Counted from the first letter of the stretch, positions 45,596-54,999 are shown. The stretch: DNA of 64,000 bases from Anaerolineaceae bacterium (GCA_029265815.1 JAJUGU010000001.1:124001-188000), one strand, 5' to 3'. The notes: generated from the letters alone by a model not told the origin. Numbers and translations are program-made.

Positions 45596-48037
45596 ATGAC
45601 TCTTCCTCCAATCGATCTCTTTTCATTTTTTTTCGGATTTGTCTTAGGGCTTATCGTTGTAATTATTGTTTCTCGAATCAAGAAACTTCAGCCGCAATTA
45701 AAAGCAGCTCGTGAAAATAAGAAGCAAAAAATTCAGGTAAGCGGTATTAATGAATGTGAACGCTTATATAAAAAATATATGTTGAGCAAATGCCAGCATT
45801 CGCATTTGGCTTCGGCATTATTTTCGTTAGATAATATTTACGTTGACTTAAAATTAATCGGTCGCCCTTTTTACTCCAATCCTGAGTATTACCTTGAAAA
45901 TGAGCCATTAGTTTTTCAACACTTTCCAATTGCATTTGGAGATCCTGAAGGATATGCTGACCTTCCAGTTCCATTGTTGACACTGGAACAGGCACTTGAA
46001 GGTGGTAGAAATCTGGTCATCATGAATGAAATTGGAAGCGGAAAAACGACATTACTGGCAGAATTTGCTTCTCGTATCCTTGAAGGAAAACTTGACTCTC
46101 AAAAATATTCATCCTCACTTCCACTATTCATAAACATCAATGAAATAAAATATCTAAATCTTGATGCTTTACAATTCATTGACGAACTCGTTGCTGTGCT
46201 ACACCAGAACTTTACGAATTTGGAAGTGGCGAATCTCAAAAAGTTAATATTGAATGCCTTAGACCAATCTGCGTTGATCTTACTTCTTGATGGGTTTGAC
46301 GAATTACCCTTCGAAAAATTTCAAGAAGCAGTCAGACTCACAGGATCGATTATCTCGAAGTATCCACAGATAAAAATCATTATAGCGTCAGGGCCTGACT
46401 ATGCGGACGGATTATTTAAATTAGGGTTTGCTCCCCTCTCAATTCAATTTCCAGGTTCGACACAGAAAGCTGAGTTGATTCAATCCTGGGTTGATGCATG
46501 GAATCACATTAAGTCAACAAAAGGTCCCAACGCGCAGTCCTATTTAATCAATACTCTCTGGTTGCTTCAAGATTCGCAATCTCAATCAATGATCGAGTTA
46601 ACACAAGCGATTTGGTCAAATCTCGCTCTGGATCATATTCCTGAGCACCAAAATTATACATTTGATTATATTCAAAGGTTAATTGACGAAATCGTCTCTT
46701 TCGATACATTGGTCAACGCCGCCGAAAAAATTGCTCTATCAGATTACCGAATGATTCCTTATAACGAAATGGTCAATCTCGTAAAAAAAGACCTTATTAC
46801 TTCTCAGTTCTTAAGAGAGGCGCGAAATAGAGTTCAAGGAGAGATTTCACGAAATGAGCAGAGCATTCAAAAGGAATTTATCAGTGTTGAAGAGGTGATC
46901 GATTTTTTAGTCGAAATTAACCTCCTGGCAAGAAGGCAACAAGATAATCTTACTTTTGCAAATCCAGCAATACTGGGTTATCTGTTAGCGCAATCAAAAA
47001 TATATTCCCTTCGAAATGATTGGAAATTCTTGCTTCGTTCACCATTAGATCTGATCGTTCTTTATAACTCGCAGCATCAGAATGATTTCTTGCCTGAATG
47101 GATTGCTGATAATGATCCTTTATTATTTAGAAACTTGATGCTTTCCGGAAGGCAGATGAAAAAATGCAAACATGATCGTTTCTTTTACTCGTCGCTTGCC
47201 CGGAGATTGTTACCTGTAATTTTAGATGAATCTATACCCGTGTCTATTCGATTAAAAATTTTTCCATTGTTCGATATCGAGTCGCAGGGTTATTCGCAGC
47301 TTCTTGAGCGGTTAATGAATCACTCCTCTCGAAACATACGACAATTGGTTGCTCTAAATCTTGGCAGACATAAAAGTATAAATAATGTTAAGCTGCTAAA
47401 GTCATTACTTGAAGATCCTGAAATGAATGTGAGAATGGCAGCCTGCCTTTCTCTGTATAGAATTTTTAATGATGAATGTATTGATTTACTTGCGAATATA
47501 TTATTGACCGGAAAAGATAATTTATGTATTTTTGTGGCAGAACTAATGGCCTTTAAGCCAGGTCAAGGATATGCAATTCTGAAAGAATTGTTAGAGACAG
47601 AGAATATCATTAGCAAGAAAGCTGCAATTAGCGGGTTGCGATTGATAAATGAAAAATGGGCTGATGATCTATTGCAGCGTGTAAGCACAACTGATGAACA
47701 GTGGTTTGTGCGTGATGCTGCTGCACACGCCCTTGAGTCCAAGTGGAATCTTAACCTCTATATTCCGTCAAAAAGACATGATCCATCAGAATTATCCTGG
47801 TTGATAAAATTTGCAAGCCAGGAAGGCCATAGTGTTCCTGCGGGAATTTATCCTTATGCTTTGCTTTACCGGATCATCGATTCGGGGACAATTGAGGAAC
47901 GTTTGGTATCCATGGCATATCTTTATGATAAACCAGATGAACAAACCTTACCAAAATTAAAAGAGTTGATGGAATCGGATAACCCACTGCGTGAAGAATC
48001 AACTCAGTTATTTATTCAGTTAAATCAGATAAAGTAA
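45596..48037 (+). CDS. Membrane-anchored NACHT-like STAND ATPase with HEAT repeats
   Basis: Protein of 813 residues with one N-terminal membrane helix (about 8-27), a basic linker, then a NACHT/STAND-type NTPase. The P-loop is NEIGSGKTT (about 143-151) and Walker B is LLLDGFDELPF (about 229-239). A helical middle region is followed by tandem HEAT/armadillo repeats from about 570 to 730 (RQLVALNLGRHK, RMAACLSLYRIF, VRDAAAHALESKW). NLR-like regulators and some phage-defence proteins share this plan, but the membrane anchor and the absence of an effector domain argue for a signalling or scaffold role. It lies three bases after the zinc-ribbon gene. Substrate or trigger unknown. Confidence 0.8.
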   Translation: MTLPPIDLFSFFFGFVLGLIVVIIVSRIKKLQPQLKAARENKKQKIQVSGINECERLYKKYMLSKCQHSHLASALFSLDNIYVDLKLIGRPFYSNPEYYLENEPLVFQHFPIAFGDPEGYADLPVPLLTLEQALEGGRNLVIMNEIGSGKTTLLAEFASRILEGKLDSQKYSSSLPLFININEIKYLNLDALQFIDELVAVLHQNFTNLEVANLKKLILNALDQSALILLLDGFDELPFEKFQEAVRLTGSIISKYPQIKIIIASGPDYADGLFKLGFAPLSIQFPGSTQKAELIQSWVDAWNHIKSTKGPNAQSYLINTLWLLQDSQSQSMIELTQAIWSNLALDHIPEHQNYTFDYIQRLIDEIVSFDTLVNAAEKIALSDYRMIPYNEMVNLVKKDLITSQFLREARNRVQGEISRNEQSIQKEFISVEEVIDFLVEINLLARRQQDNLTFANPAILGYLLAQSKIYSLRNDWKFLLRSPLDLIVLYNSQHQNDFLPEWIADNDPLLFRNLMLSGRQMKKCKHDRFFYSSLARRLLPVILDESIPVSIRLKIFPLFDIESQGYSQLLERLMNHSSRNIRQLVALNLGRHKSINNVKLLKSLLEDPEMNVRMAACLSLYRIFNDECIDLLANILLTGKDNLCIFVAELMAFKPGQGYAILKELLETENIISKKAAISGLRLINEKWADDLLQRVSTTDEQWFVRDAAAHALESKWNLNLYIPSKRHDPSELSWLIKFASQEGHSVPAGIYPYALLYRIIDSGTIEERLVSMAYLYDKPDEQTLPKLKELMESDNPLREESTQLFIQLNQIK

Positions 48038-48048
48038 TATTTATAAAA

Positions 48049-48366
48049 CTAATGCGAAATATTTTGCATGATCCGATTATGAACTTCGTCAGAGTCCAGG
48101 TTCATGATCGTGATCAATTTATTTCGACCAGTCTGGCCAGCAAAAATATCAATTGATGATGCTGGTACCTGCAAAATTTTAGATAGAAACTCGATCAATG
48201 CTTGATTTGCTTTCCCATCTACTGGCGGCGCAGTCAATCTGATTTTTATCGTTCCGTCTTCCAGGATTTCAGATATTTCGTTTTTAGACATTCTCGGTGT
48301 GATACGAACTGAAATAGCAGCACCAAGTTTGCCATTATGAAGATGGAAGGCTCTTTGCTTTTCCAT
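48049..48366 (-). CDS. yggU: DUF167 (YggU) family protein
   Basis: Small protein of 105 residues with the DUF167 core: SVRITPRMSKNEI, IKIRLTAPPVDGKANQALIEFLSKIL and DIFAGQTGRNKLI. Function unknown. It closes a minus-strand run pgeF-yggS-yggT-yggU, an arrangement widely seen near ftsZ or in envelope-related clusters. Confidence 0.92.
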   Translation of the reverse strand: MEKQRAFHLHNGKLGAAISVRITPRMSKNEISEILEDGTIKIRLTAPPVDGKANQALIEFLSKILQVPASSIDIFAGQTGRNKLITIMNLDSDEVHNRIMQNISH

Positions 48367-48370
48367 TTAT

Positions 48371-48619
48371 TTATATTATCCTGATGATCACTGCTTCAAT
48401 TATCTCAATGAGAATTAAAAGCACTACAGGACTGAAATCAAAATTCCCGACCGGAGGTACATACCTTTGAATTGGGCGTAGCATAGGTTGAACCAGGCGA
48501 TCCAATGTGTAACGGATCTGGTTATCGGGAGGGAGAAAGAATGACAAAAACACATCAGCGATAATGACTATCGATAACAATTGAAATACAAATTGAATTG
48601 CTGTCTGTATGGAATTCAT
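48371..48619 (-). CDS. yggT: YggT family membrane protein
   Basis: Protein of 82 residues with two membrane helices (about 6-28 and 60-80) separated by the family loop DRLVQPMLRPIQRYVPPVGNFDFSP. YggT proteins have been linked to membrane organisation and osmotic tolerance. Located four bases upstream of yggU. Confidence 0.9.
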   Translation of the reverse strand: MNSIQTAIQFVFQLLSIVIIADVFLSFFLPPDNQIRYTLDRLVQPMLRPIQRYVPPVGNFDFSPVVLLILIEIIEAVIIRII

Positions 48620-48643
48620 TTGAAAATTATACCTTTAATTTAA

Positions 48644-49358
48644 TTATTTATTCCTTGGACCCATTATAGCTTCACCAACTCGAACATAGGTAGCGCCTTC
48701 TTCTATTGCCACCTCAAAATCGCTGCTGGTTCCCATAGATAATTCATTAAAACCGGTTATTGTTAATTTTTGATTAATGTATGATAATAATTCTCTACAT
48801 CTTCGAAAATATAAACGATTGGATTCACCCTGATTGGTATATGGGGGCATAGTCATTAATCCCACAGGTATTAACCATTGTAAATCGAAAATATTTGAGA
48901 CAAATTTGACAACTTCATCCCATTGATTCTCAAGAGAAGCCTCAATTCCATACTTAGAACTTTCACCTGCAATATTGACCTCCACAAAAACAGGCATTTT
49001 TTTCCCACAGTTTTCACAGGCTGTATTTAACTTTATGGCTGTATCAAAACTGTCTAATGAATGAACCATTGAATAATATTCGACTACTAATTTAATTTTT
49101 CGACTTTGAATATGTCCAATCATATGCCAGTGTGGCGAAAAAGAATGGTCAATCTCAGCAATTTTTTGTTCAAGCTCTTCAGGATAGTTTTCTCCAAGAT
49201 GAACAGCGCCTGCTCGTAATACTTCGTTAATCTTCCACGCAGGTTGTTTTTTTGTTACAACAATTAATTTAATATCATCTGTTTTTTTTTCTGGCTTTCA
49301 AGCAGGCGTATTGGATTCGTTCCTGAATATGATCGTAATTCGAAGAAATTTCTGACAA
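48644..49358 (-). pseudogene. yggS: PLP homeostasis protein YggS, reading frame broken at a poly-A tract
   Basis: PLP-binding protein of the YggS/YlmE/PROSC family, split by a frameshift. It starts at TTG 49358 (GGAG seven bases upstream, three bases after the pgeF stop). It reads SEISSNYDHIQERIQYACLK, then meets nine A on the minus strand (plus-strand T run 49282-49290). In the current frame it stops two codons later. With eight A it continues as TDDIKLIVVTKKQPAWKINE and joins smoothly to HWHMIGHIQSRK and the C-terminal SMGTSSDFEVAIEEGATYVRVG. The repaired protein would be about 237 residues, a normal family length. The Lys of VVTKKQ is the PLP-binding residue. Either a sequencing error, transcript slippage or a true mutation. 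Confidence 0.9.
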
Positions 49359-49361
49359 GGT

Positions 49362-50147
49362 TTACTCCTTAAGTGCGATCACTGCTCCAAAACGCCCTGT
49401 TTTTCCATTTTCAGCTCTGTGACTATACCATTCTGTCAAGTTGCAAGCAGTGCAAATATTGGAATAGTGAATTTTCGTAACCCCGGATTTTTCGAGTAAA
49501 TATCCATTCGCCTGCCACAAATTAAAGAAAAGAGAACCATTTGCATGTTGAAAAAACGACTCTCTCTCTTTGCCAAATGCTTCTTCCGCTGCCAGAAAAA
49601 CATTTTCTCCAACAGCATAATGGTCTGGTCCAATAGAAGGACCGATTCCGGCCACAAGATCGGCTGGATTAACCCGATATCTGCGTTCAATTTCAGTGAC
49701 TGCCTGACGGACAATATTTTTTACAGTACCCTGCCAACCAGCATGAACGATTCCAATGACATGTCTAGATTCGTCGTATAGAATGATAGGTACACAATCT
49801 GCGAATCGCATAAGTAGTGTGATCTGAGGTCTATCGGTAAAAATCGCATCAGCTTTTTGATGCGGCTCAGCAAAATTTCGGCTTACATCTGTACAGAGAA
49901 CATTTGTGCTGTGTATTTGCCAGACATCAAAAAGTGATTTTTCAGGTCTTGCGATGGATTCAAAAATCCGCTTACGATTTTCAATCACATTTTCGCGTGA
50001 ATCTCCTACTGTGGTAGCAAGATTTAATGAATTCCATGGTTCTGGGCTCACGCCACCACATCGAGTGAAGAAACCGTGAATTGTTCCCTCGAAGTCATTC
50101 TCTGCAAACTTATAATATGACAAGCCGTTGTTTGAAATTCGGATCAT
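49362..50147 (-). CDS. pgeF: Multicopper-type laccase-domain protein PgeF (YfiH)
   Basis: Protein of 261 residues of the PgeF/YfiH family, which includes peptidoglycan editing factors and purine nucleoside phosphorylase-like enzymes. Zinc-site motifs are visible: FFTRCGGVS (about 27), DVWQIHSTNV (about 74-83), FADCVPIIL and the central HAGWQGT (about 135), then GIGPSIG. Its ATG overlaps the upstream DUF2085 stop (ATGA). Followed immediately by yggS, as in many bacteria. Confidence 0.92.
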   Translation of the reverse strand: MIRISNNGLSYYKFAENDFEGTIHGFFTRCGGVSPEPWNSLNLATTVGDSRENVIENRKRIFESIARPEKSLFDVWQIHSTNVLCTDVSRNFAEPHQKADAIFTDRPQITLLMRFADCVPIILYDESRHVIGIVHAGWQGTVKNIVRQAVTEIERRYRVNPADLVAGIGPSIGPDHYAVGENVFLAAEEAFGKERESFFQHANGSLFFNLWQANGYLLEKSGVTKIHYSNICTACNLTEWYSHRAENGKTGRFGAVIALKE

Positions 50148-51136
50148 TTGATTACCATGGAAGATAATTTTTTGATGATGGCCAGTTTTCTCTCCAGATT
50201 AAATCGTGTAACGCTCATAGTTTCTTCCATCAAAGGATAAATATACCAGGCTGTTCCTGCCCCAAACAGAGTGCCGGTGATTAATCGAAGGAGTGGAGTA
50301 CTTTCGCGAATGGGCAACCAAGATGGCCAGCCCTGAGCTAACCCTGGTAATTGAGAACCGCCATCAATGGCAATGGGCAATAAAGCAAAAACCATCCAGA
50401 AGTACCAGGGAAGCCCCTTCATTTTTTTCCCAGTCATCTGAAAAACGATCCCAAACAAAGCTAGTGATAAGTAGATCGCAACATCCCGCTGACAAATCGC
50501 TACTTTATAACCAAGTTCAGCATTTCCGATAAATGATCGTGAAAAACTCATATCAGTGGCAGATCTACCAGTTACTTCTTCATAAGTGCGCAATCCGTGA
50601 ATTCCTGCAAGTTCACGGGGGTAGACAAATTGATCGCCACCAATAAAAAAAGATCGATAGGCTAGTTGATGGCAAAGAATTGAATATACTTTGTAAATTC
50701 CTGCTGCAACCTTGCTATTTCCACTCAATTGAAAGATCGGAGCGAGGGATGCCACTCCGACGAAAGCAATTAGAAAGATCGAAATCAGCCAAACATAACT
50801 ATGTGACAACCAGAGAGAAAATGATTCTAACCGAGTGAACTCTATTGCACTCGATTGATGGGATTTTTCATCATCCGGCGATTTTTGAGAGTCTATACTT
50901 TGTGTTGCTTTGATAGCAATTTCGATCTCTTTAATTTCAAAAGGATAATAAAGGATATATGGTCCAACCATAACCACTGGCGTTTTGGCAGCGAATCTTT
51001 CTTCCAGAGGACGATTTCCATCAATACAGATATCAACAACAGGAAAATCATATTCTCCACATAGATTTTGAATCTGAGTGAAGATTTCAGGAGCATCATT
51101 TTTATTTTTTGAGTAGTAATAGGTTAGCGTTCGCAC
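50144..51136 (-). CDS. DUF2085 membrane protein with N-terminal thioredoxin-like domain
   Basis: Protein of 330 residues. The first 75 residues look like a glutaredoxin/thioredoxin-fold domain (TYYYSKNKNDAPE, VVDICIDGNR, cis-Pro in AKTPVVMVG), but the usual CxxC is replaced by NDAP, so it is probably not redox active. After a polar linker comes a DUF2085 membrane part with four to five helices and its conserved CHQLAYRS and ICQRDVAIY motifs. GTG start with AAGGA upstream. The fusion is unusual; function unknown. Confidence 0.78.
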   Translation of the reverse strand: MRTLTYYYSKNKNDAPEIFTQIQNLCGEYDFPVVDICIDGNRPLEERFAAKTPVVMVGPYILYYPFEIKEIEIAIKATQSIDSQKSPDDEKSHQSSAIEFTRLESFSLWLSHSYVWLISIFLIAFVGVASLAPIFQLSGNSKVAAGIYKVYSILCHQLAYRSFFIGGDQFVYPRELAGIHGLRTYEEVTGRSATDMSFSRSFIGNAELGYKVAICQRDVAIYLSLALFGIVFQMTGKKMKGLPWYFWMVFALLPIAIDGGSQLPGLAQGWPSWLPIRESTPLLRLITGTLFGAGTAWYIYPLMEETMSVTRFNLERKLAIIKKLSSMVIK

Positions 51137-51163
51137 GAATGTTCCTTGGTGAAAAAAGTGTAC

Positions 51164-52279
51164 TCAATTTCCGCTGCTAACTGGGGGATCCGAATCATAA
51201 ACTCTAACATTCGTACCATTGTATCCTTGAGTCTCGATCTTTCCGGGGTCATATGGGGCCTCTGGCAAGGTCCATCGGAACACAAATTTTGCTACCTCAG
51301 GTGAGGCATTGACGCAGCCGTGTGATTTTACCCGGCCGAATTCGTTATGAAAGTGAGTAGAATGGATGGCTACGCCACCAGTGGCAAAGATCGAAGTCCA
51401 GGCAACAGCAAATTCTTCATATCCAGATGCTTTACTGGCATCACCACCAGCCATGTGTAAGGAGATATATTTGATGTTGATGGCATGGTATTCGCCCGGG
51501 GGAGTTAAGTATTTATCAGTAAGATTTCCTTGAAAATCGTGTTTATCACCAGTGGAAACCCTGGTGAATAGGATTTCCTGCCCGTTTTCAAAGCAGGACA
51601 TAGTCTGATGATCAACATCCACAACAATATATTTATTTTCAATTTCTGGATGAATGGGAGAAATATCTTCTGGAGTGATGGGTTTGAACGCTCTTGCATC
51701 TGCCCAGAATTTATCTCCATAAGATCCATGTCTTTCAATAACGTGGTAAAGGATCTCTCCGTTATCTGATTGTCGAATCTCATCAACCCATATCACTTGT
51801 GAATAATAGAAACGAGGATATAGTGTTTCTTGAAGCAATGGTGAATATCTGGTGTCTCCATCAATAGTTAGGTCTGCATATGGCACTGTTACTTCTGCCC
51901 ACATTCCTGGTGTGCTGCCATAAGTAGGCAGAATATCTAAAGGAGTATTTGGAAGGTTTTGGACAGGTTGAAAACTGATTGCAGGAACATATCCTTCAGT
52001 GGTCTCAAACCAAATACACTGTCTCGTCCAAAAATTATAAGGTTGACCAATTACTTCTCGTAAAATGGGAAGAACATGATCCTGGTAAACAGTATTAACC
52101 GTTTTGCTCTCTGGATCTGGTCTGGATTTAATTTCAACCGTATAAAATGCCCTTCCCAAACGGTGTGAGTTTGGAAATTCCGGCAAGTAGGCTTGAGCAT
52201 TTTCGATCCTTGGGATTGCCAATGCCCCAAGTCCGGCAATGCTTAATTTCATGAAGTCTCTTCTGGAAAATTTTTTCAT
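51164..52279 (-). CDS. Exported L,D-transpeptidase (YkuD family)
   Basis: Cell-wall crosslinking enzyme of 371 residues. The N-terminus carries a twin-arginine-type signal (SRRDFMKL, then a hydrophobic stretch ending around residue 30). The YkuD catalytic domain occupies about 215-355, starting at YIVVDVDHQTMSCFENG and containing HSTHF and the active-site SHGCVNAS with the nucleophilic Cys (about 332). It forms 3-3 peptidoglycan links or attaches proteins to the wall. The middle 180 residues are not assigned. Confidence 0.9.
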   Translation of the reverse strand: MKKFSRRDFMKLSIAGLGALAIPRIENAQAYLPEFPNSHRLGRAFYTVEIKSRPDPESKTVNTVYQDHVLPILREVIGQPYNFWTRQCIWFETTEGYVPAISFQPVQNLPNTPLDILPTYGSTPGMWAEVTVPYADLTIDGDTRYSPLLQETLYPRFYYSQVIWVDEIRQSDNGEILYHVIERHGSYGDKFWADARAFKPITPEDISPIHPEIENKYIVVDVDHQTMSCFENGQEILFTRVSTGDKHDFQGNLTDKYLTPPGEYHAINIKYISLHMAGGDASKASGYEEFAVAWTSIFATGGVAIHSTHFHNEFGRVKSHGCVNASPEVAKFVFRWTLPEAPYDPGKIETQGYNGTNVRVYDSDPPVSSGN

Positions 52280-52302
52280 AATATGCTGATAGGTTTTTGA
52301 AT

Positions 52303-53826
52303 CTATAGTTTTCGATCTTTTATCATTTGATTGATTTTTTGAATTTCTGGTCCCCAGAGAGCATCCTTGGAGTGATAAGGAACAACCTCGCGAATCTTTT
52401 GATATGCTATGCTAGTTCCGCTGCCTAATTTTACCTGAGTATTTTTCATTCTCAAATCAATTGCATGTGAGGCGGTATACAACTCGATAGCCAGAATTTG
52501 TCTAACATTTTCGGCAATTTGTCGGGCATGACGTGCTGCGGTTGTCGAATTGGCATTATGATCTTCCTGGTTAGCTGAGGTAGGCAGCGAGCGGATGGAA
52601 TCTGGTGTTGCTAATGTTTGGTTTTCAAGCACCAGAGAAGCGGCTGTATATTGCGGGATCATTAATCCTGAATTCAAACCTGCATTCTGGTTCTGATCGA
52701 CTAGCATAGGAGGTAATCCATTACTGAGACATTCATCAGAGAGGCGAAACGTACGCCGTTCTGAGATTGCGCCTAATTCACAGAGAGCGATACCCAATAA
52801 ATCCATGACAATTCCAACAGGTTCTCCATGGAAATTTCCACCGGAGAGTGCGGTACCGGGTTCAAAAATCAATGGATTATCGGTGACCGCATTGATCTCT
52901 TTTTCAATCACCTGCCGGACGTAATCGATGGAGTCTCGTATTGCACCTTGAACCTGTGGTGCACATCTCAGAGAATACGCATCCTGAACTTTGCCAGAAG
53001 AATCGATCAGGTTACTGCCCTCTAATAGTGACCGGATGTTTCTGGCAGTGGTAATTTGTCCTTTATGAAGTCTTAGTTGATGAATTCGGTCATCAAAAGC
53101 AGCTGAGCAGGCACAAAGGGCTTCCATGGATAATGCAGCTGAGATTTCGGCCACGCGAAGTAAATATTCAGCGTCAGCCACTGTTAATGCTCCTAAAGCA
53201 GCTGAGAAGGTTGCGCCATTATTTAATGCGAGCCCTTCTTTTGGTCCAAGGATAATCCGATCAATTTTTGCCAATTCCATGGCTTTCTTGCCTGATAAAA
53301 TTGCGCCGTTAAAATCGGCCAGTCCAGATTCTTCCTCCCGATCATCATCATCGCGGGTTAAAACAAGGGCAAGGTGAGAAAGCAAGCAAAGATCACCCGA
53401 GGAGCCAAGCGAGCCCTGCCTGGGTATGATAGGCGTTACTCTCTTATTGAGCATCTCGACCAACCCAATGATCAATTCTTTACTTACACCAGAGAATCCT
53501 TTGGATAGCGTATTGGCTCTCACAAGGATTGCTGCACGTACAATATCTGAATCCAGTGGATCGCCGCTGGCTACCGCATGACTGATGATTAAATTTCGGT
53601 TCAGTTGTCTAATCTGATTCTCTGGAATCGTCTTGTCTGCGAAAATTCCATATCCGGTATTGATTCCATACACAGGTCTTGATTTTTCAAGGATGAGTTG
53701 GATTTGCTCACGAGAGTGATTGATCGCATCAAGGCTATCTTTACTGATTTCCACTTTATGGTATTCACGGGCTACTCGAACAAGATCTTCCAGATTTAGC
53801 TGAGAATGTTTGTCGATGATTATCAT
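52303..53826 (-). CDS. hutH: Aromatic amino-acid ammonia-lyase (HutH-like), MIO triad Ser-Ser-Gly
   Basis: MIO-type ammonia-lyase of 507 residues, histidine ammonia-lyase being the best-known member (histidine to urocanate plus NH3). Key positions match P. putida HutH numbering exactly: Tyr53 (VYGINTGYG), His83 (SHA) and triad 142-144. The triad here is Ser-Ser-Gly instead of Ala-Ser-Gly (GSLGSSGDL). Ser143, which supplies the methylidene, is kept, so cofactor formation may still occur. SLPTSANQEDHNANS also differs from the QEDHVSM of typical HutH, so the substrate could be another aromatic amino acid. No hutU, hutI or hutG is nearby. Confidence 0.85.
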   Translation of the reverse strand: MIIIDKHSQLNLEDLVRVAREYHKVEISKDSLDAINHSREQIQLILEKSRPVYGINTGYGIFADKTIPENQIRQLNRNLIISHAVASGDPLDSDIVRAAILVRANTLSKGFSGVSKELIIGLVEMLNKRVTPIIPRQGSLGSSGDLCLLSHLALVLTRDDDDREEESGLADFNGAILSGKKAMELAKIDRIILGPKEGLALNNGATFSAALGALTVADAEYLLRVAEISAALSMEALCACSAAFDDRIHQLRLHKGQITTARNIRSLLEGSNLIDSSGKVQDAYSLRCAPQVQGAIRDSIDYVRQVIEKEINAVTDNPLIFEPGTALSGGNFHGEPVGIVMDLLGIALCELGAISERRTFRLSDECLSNGLPPMLVDQNQNAGLNSGLMIPQYTAASLVLENQTLATPDSIRSLPTSANQEDHNANSTTAARHARQIAENVRQILAIELYTASHAIDLRMKNTQVKLGSGTSIAYQKIREVVPYHSKDALWGPEIQKINQMIKDRKL

Positions 53827-53836
53827 TCCATGTCCT

Positions 53837-54541
53837 TTAGAGAAGTATCAAAGATAAGATCAGAGAGACTGCTGGGACCGAGATGTTATCATATTCAGAG
53901 TGCGTCAATGATTCTACAATTGTTCCAACCAACGAGATTGAAATAATTGGCACAAAGTACTTGCTCAAAGGTGGTTCAACGAATCCAAACGAGATGAATG
54001 GAAGGATCATTAATGTTGATAAAGCAAATCCACTCAAAAACATGGCTAGCGACCCCAAAATTGTTTTTTGCTTATTCCAGGGGATTTGCTTATGGCCAAA
54101 CCTGCTCCCGATCAAATCAGCCATTCCATCACCACCACAAAGAATCATTAAGGGAATGATGGAGTAAGGTGATTTCCAGAAAAATATCGTCAAAAGTACA
54201 AAAATGACTCCATAGAACAATGGACCTTTTAGTAGCTCACTTTTAGAACCTTTGCGTGCCATCGCTTTTACCGAGGAACCATCATTCAAAAATCCTAATC
54301 CTACCAAGGTTAATTGAAGAACAATAAGAAGTGGAACCAACGCGGCAAGAAATTTTGAAAGTATATGATCTGGAAAAAGCAGCCAGCACAATAAAAATAC
54401 CGGACCAGTGCCAATGTGAACTATTTTTCGAGAAGTTGAGCTGCTGATGAGGTTTTGGTTTGCTATCAGATTATTAACCCTCATCCAAATCATACAGGTC
54501 ATCAATGTAATGATTGCTGCAATCCATGGATTATGAATCAT
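53837..54541 (-). CDS. Polyprenol/phytol kinase-like membrane protein
   Basis: Integral membrane protein of 234 residues with about seven hydrophobic segments. It has the CTP-dependent kinase pattern of the dolichol/phytol kinase and CDP-diglyceride synthetase group: STSRKIVHIGTGP near residue 35, GGDGMADLIGSRFG (about 136) and KTILGSLAMFLSG (about 157). It probably phosphorylates an isoprenoid alcohol or diacylglycerol-type lipid. It lies five bases after smpB. Confidence 0.78.
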   Translation of the reverse strand: MIHNPWIAAIITLMTCMIWMRVNNLIANQNLISSSTSRKIVHIGTGPVFLLCWLLFPDHILSKFLAALVPLLIVLQLTLVGLGFLNDGSSVKAMARKGSKSELLKGPLFYGVIFVLLTIFFWKSPYSIIPLMILCGGDGMADLIGSRFGHKQIPWNKQKTILGSLAMFLSGFALSTLMILPFISFGFVEPPLSKYFVPIISISLVGTIVESLTHSEYDNISVPAVSLILSLILL

Positions 54542-54546
54542 GAAAA

Positions 54547-54999
54547 TTATTCCCGTCTATGCATAGCGCGGTCCATATCACGCTTCATGTCTTTATCTGC
54601 TATGTCTTGCCTTTTGTCGTAGAGTTTCTTCCCTTTTGCTATGGCAATTTCCAGCTTGGCTCGTCCTTCTTTTAGGTACATTTTTACAGGTATGATCGTT
54701 ACCCCCTTTTGTTTGACGCTCATACCGAGGTCGCGAATTTCTTTCTTATGTAAAAGTAAACGTCTTGGGCGCTTTGGATCATGATTGGCATAACTGGCCG
54801 CATCGTAGGAAGCAATATGAGCGTTAACAAGCCAGGCTTGAGAACCTTCAATTTGAATATATGATTCTTGTAGACTAACCTGTCCAGCACGGATAGATTT
54901 TATTTCGCTCCCTTTCAAAGAAATTCCTGCTTCGAAAGAATCGAGAATAAAGTATTCAAATAAAGCCTTGCGATTTTTTGTAACTGTTTTGATTTCCAT
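54547..54999 (-). CDS. smpB: SsrA-binding protein SmpB
   Basis: Trans-translation factor of 150 residues that escorts tmRNA to stalled ribosomes. Family sequence is obvious: KNRKALFEYFILDSFEAGI, LKGSEIKSIRAG, DPKRPRRLLLHKKEI and the basic C-terminal tail KGKKLYDKRQDI. No ssrA gene was found in the window. Confidence 0.97.
   Translation of the reverse strand: MEIKTVTKNRKALFEYFILDSFEAGISLKGSEIKSIRAGQVSLQESYIQIEGSQAWLVNAHIASYDAASYANHDPKRPRRLLLHKKEIRDLGMSVKQKGVTIIPVKMYLKEGRAKLEIAIAKGKKLYDKRQDIADKDMKRDMDRAMHRRE

Noticed and set aside
45596-48037. NACHT protein as a known phage-defence (Avs-type) gene
   Set aside because: No effector nuclease, protease or TIR domain is fused to it and no other defence gene is nearby; the membrane anchor points elsewhere, so a defence role is not claimed.
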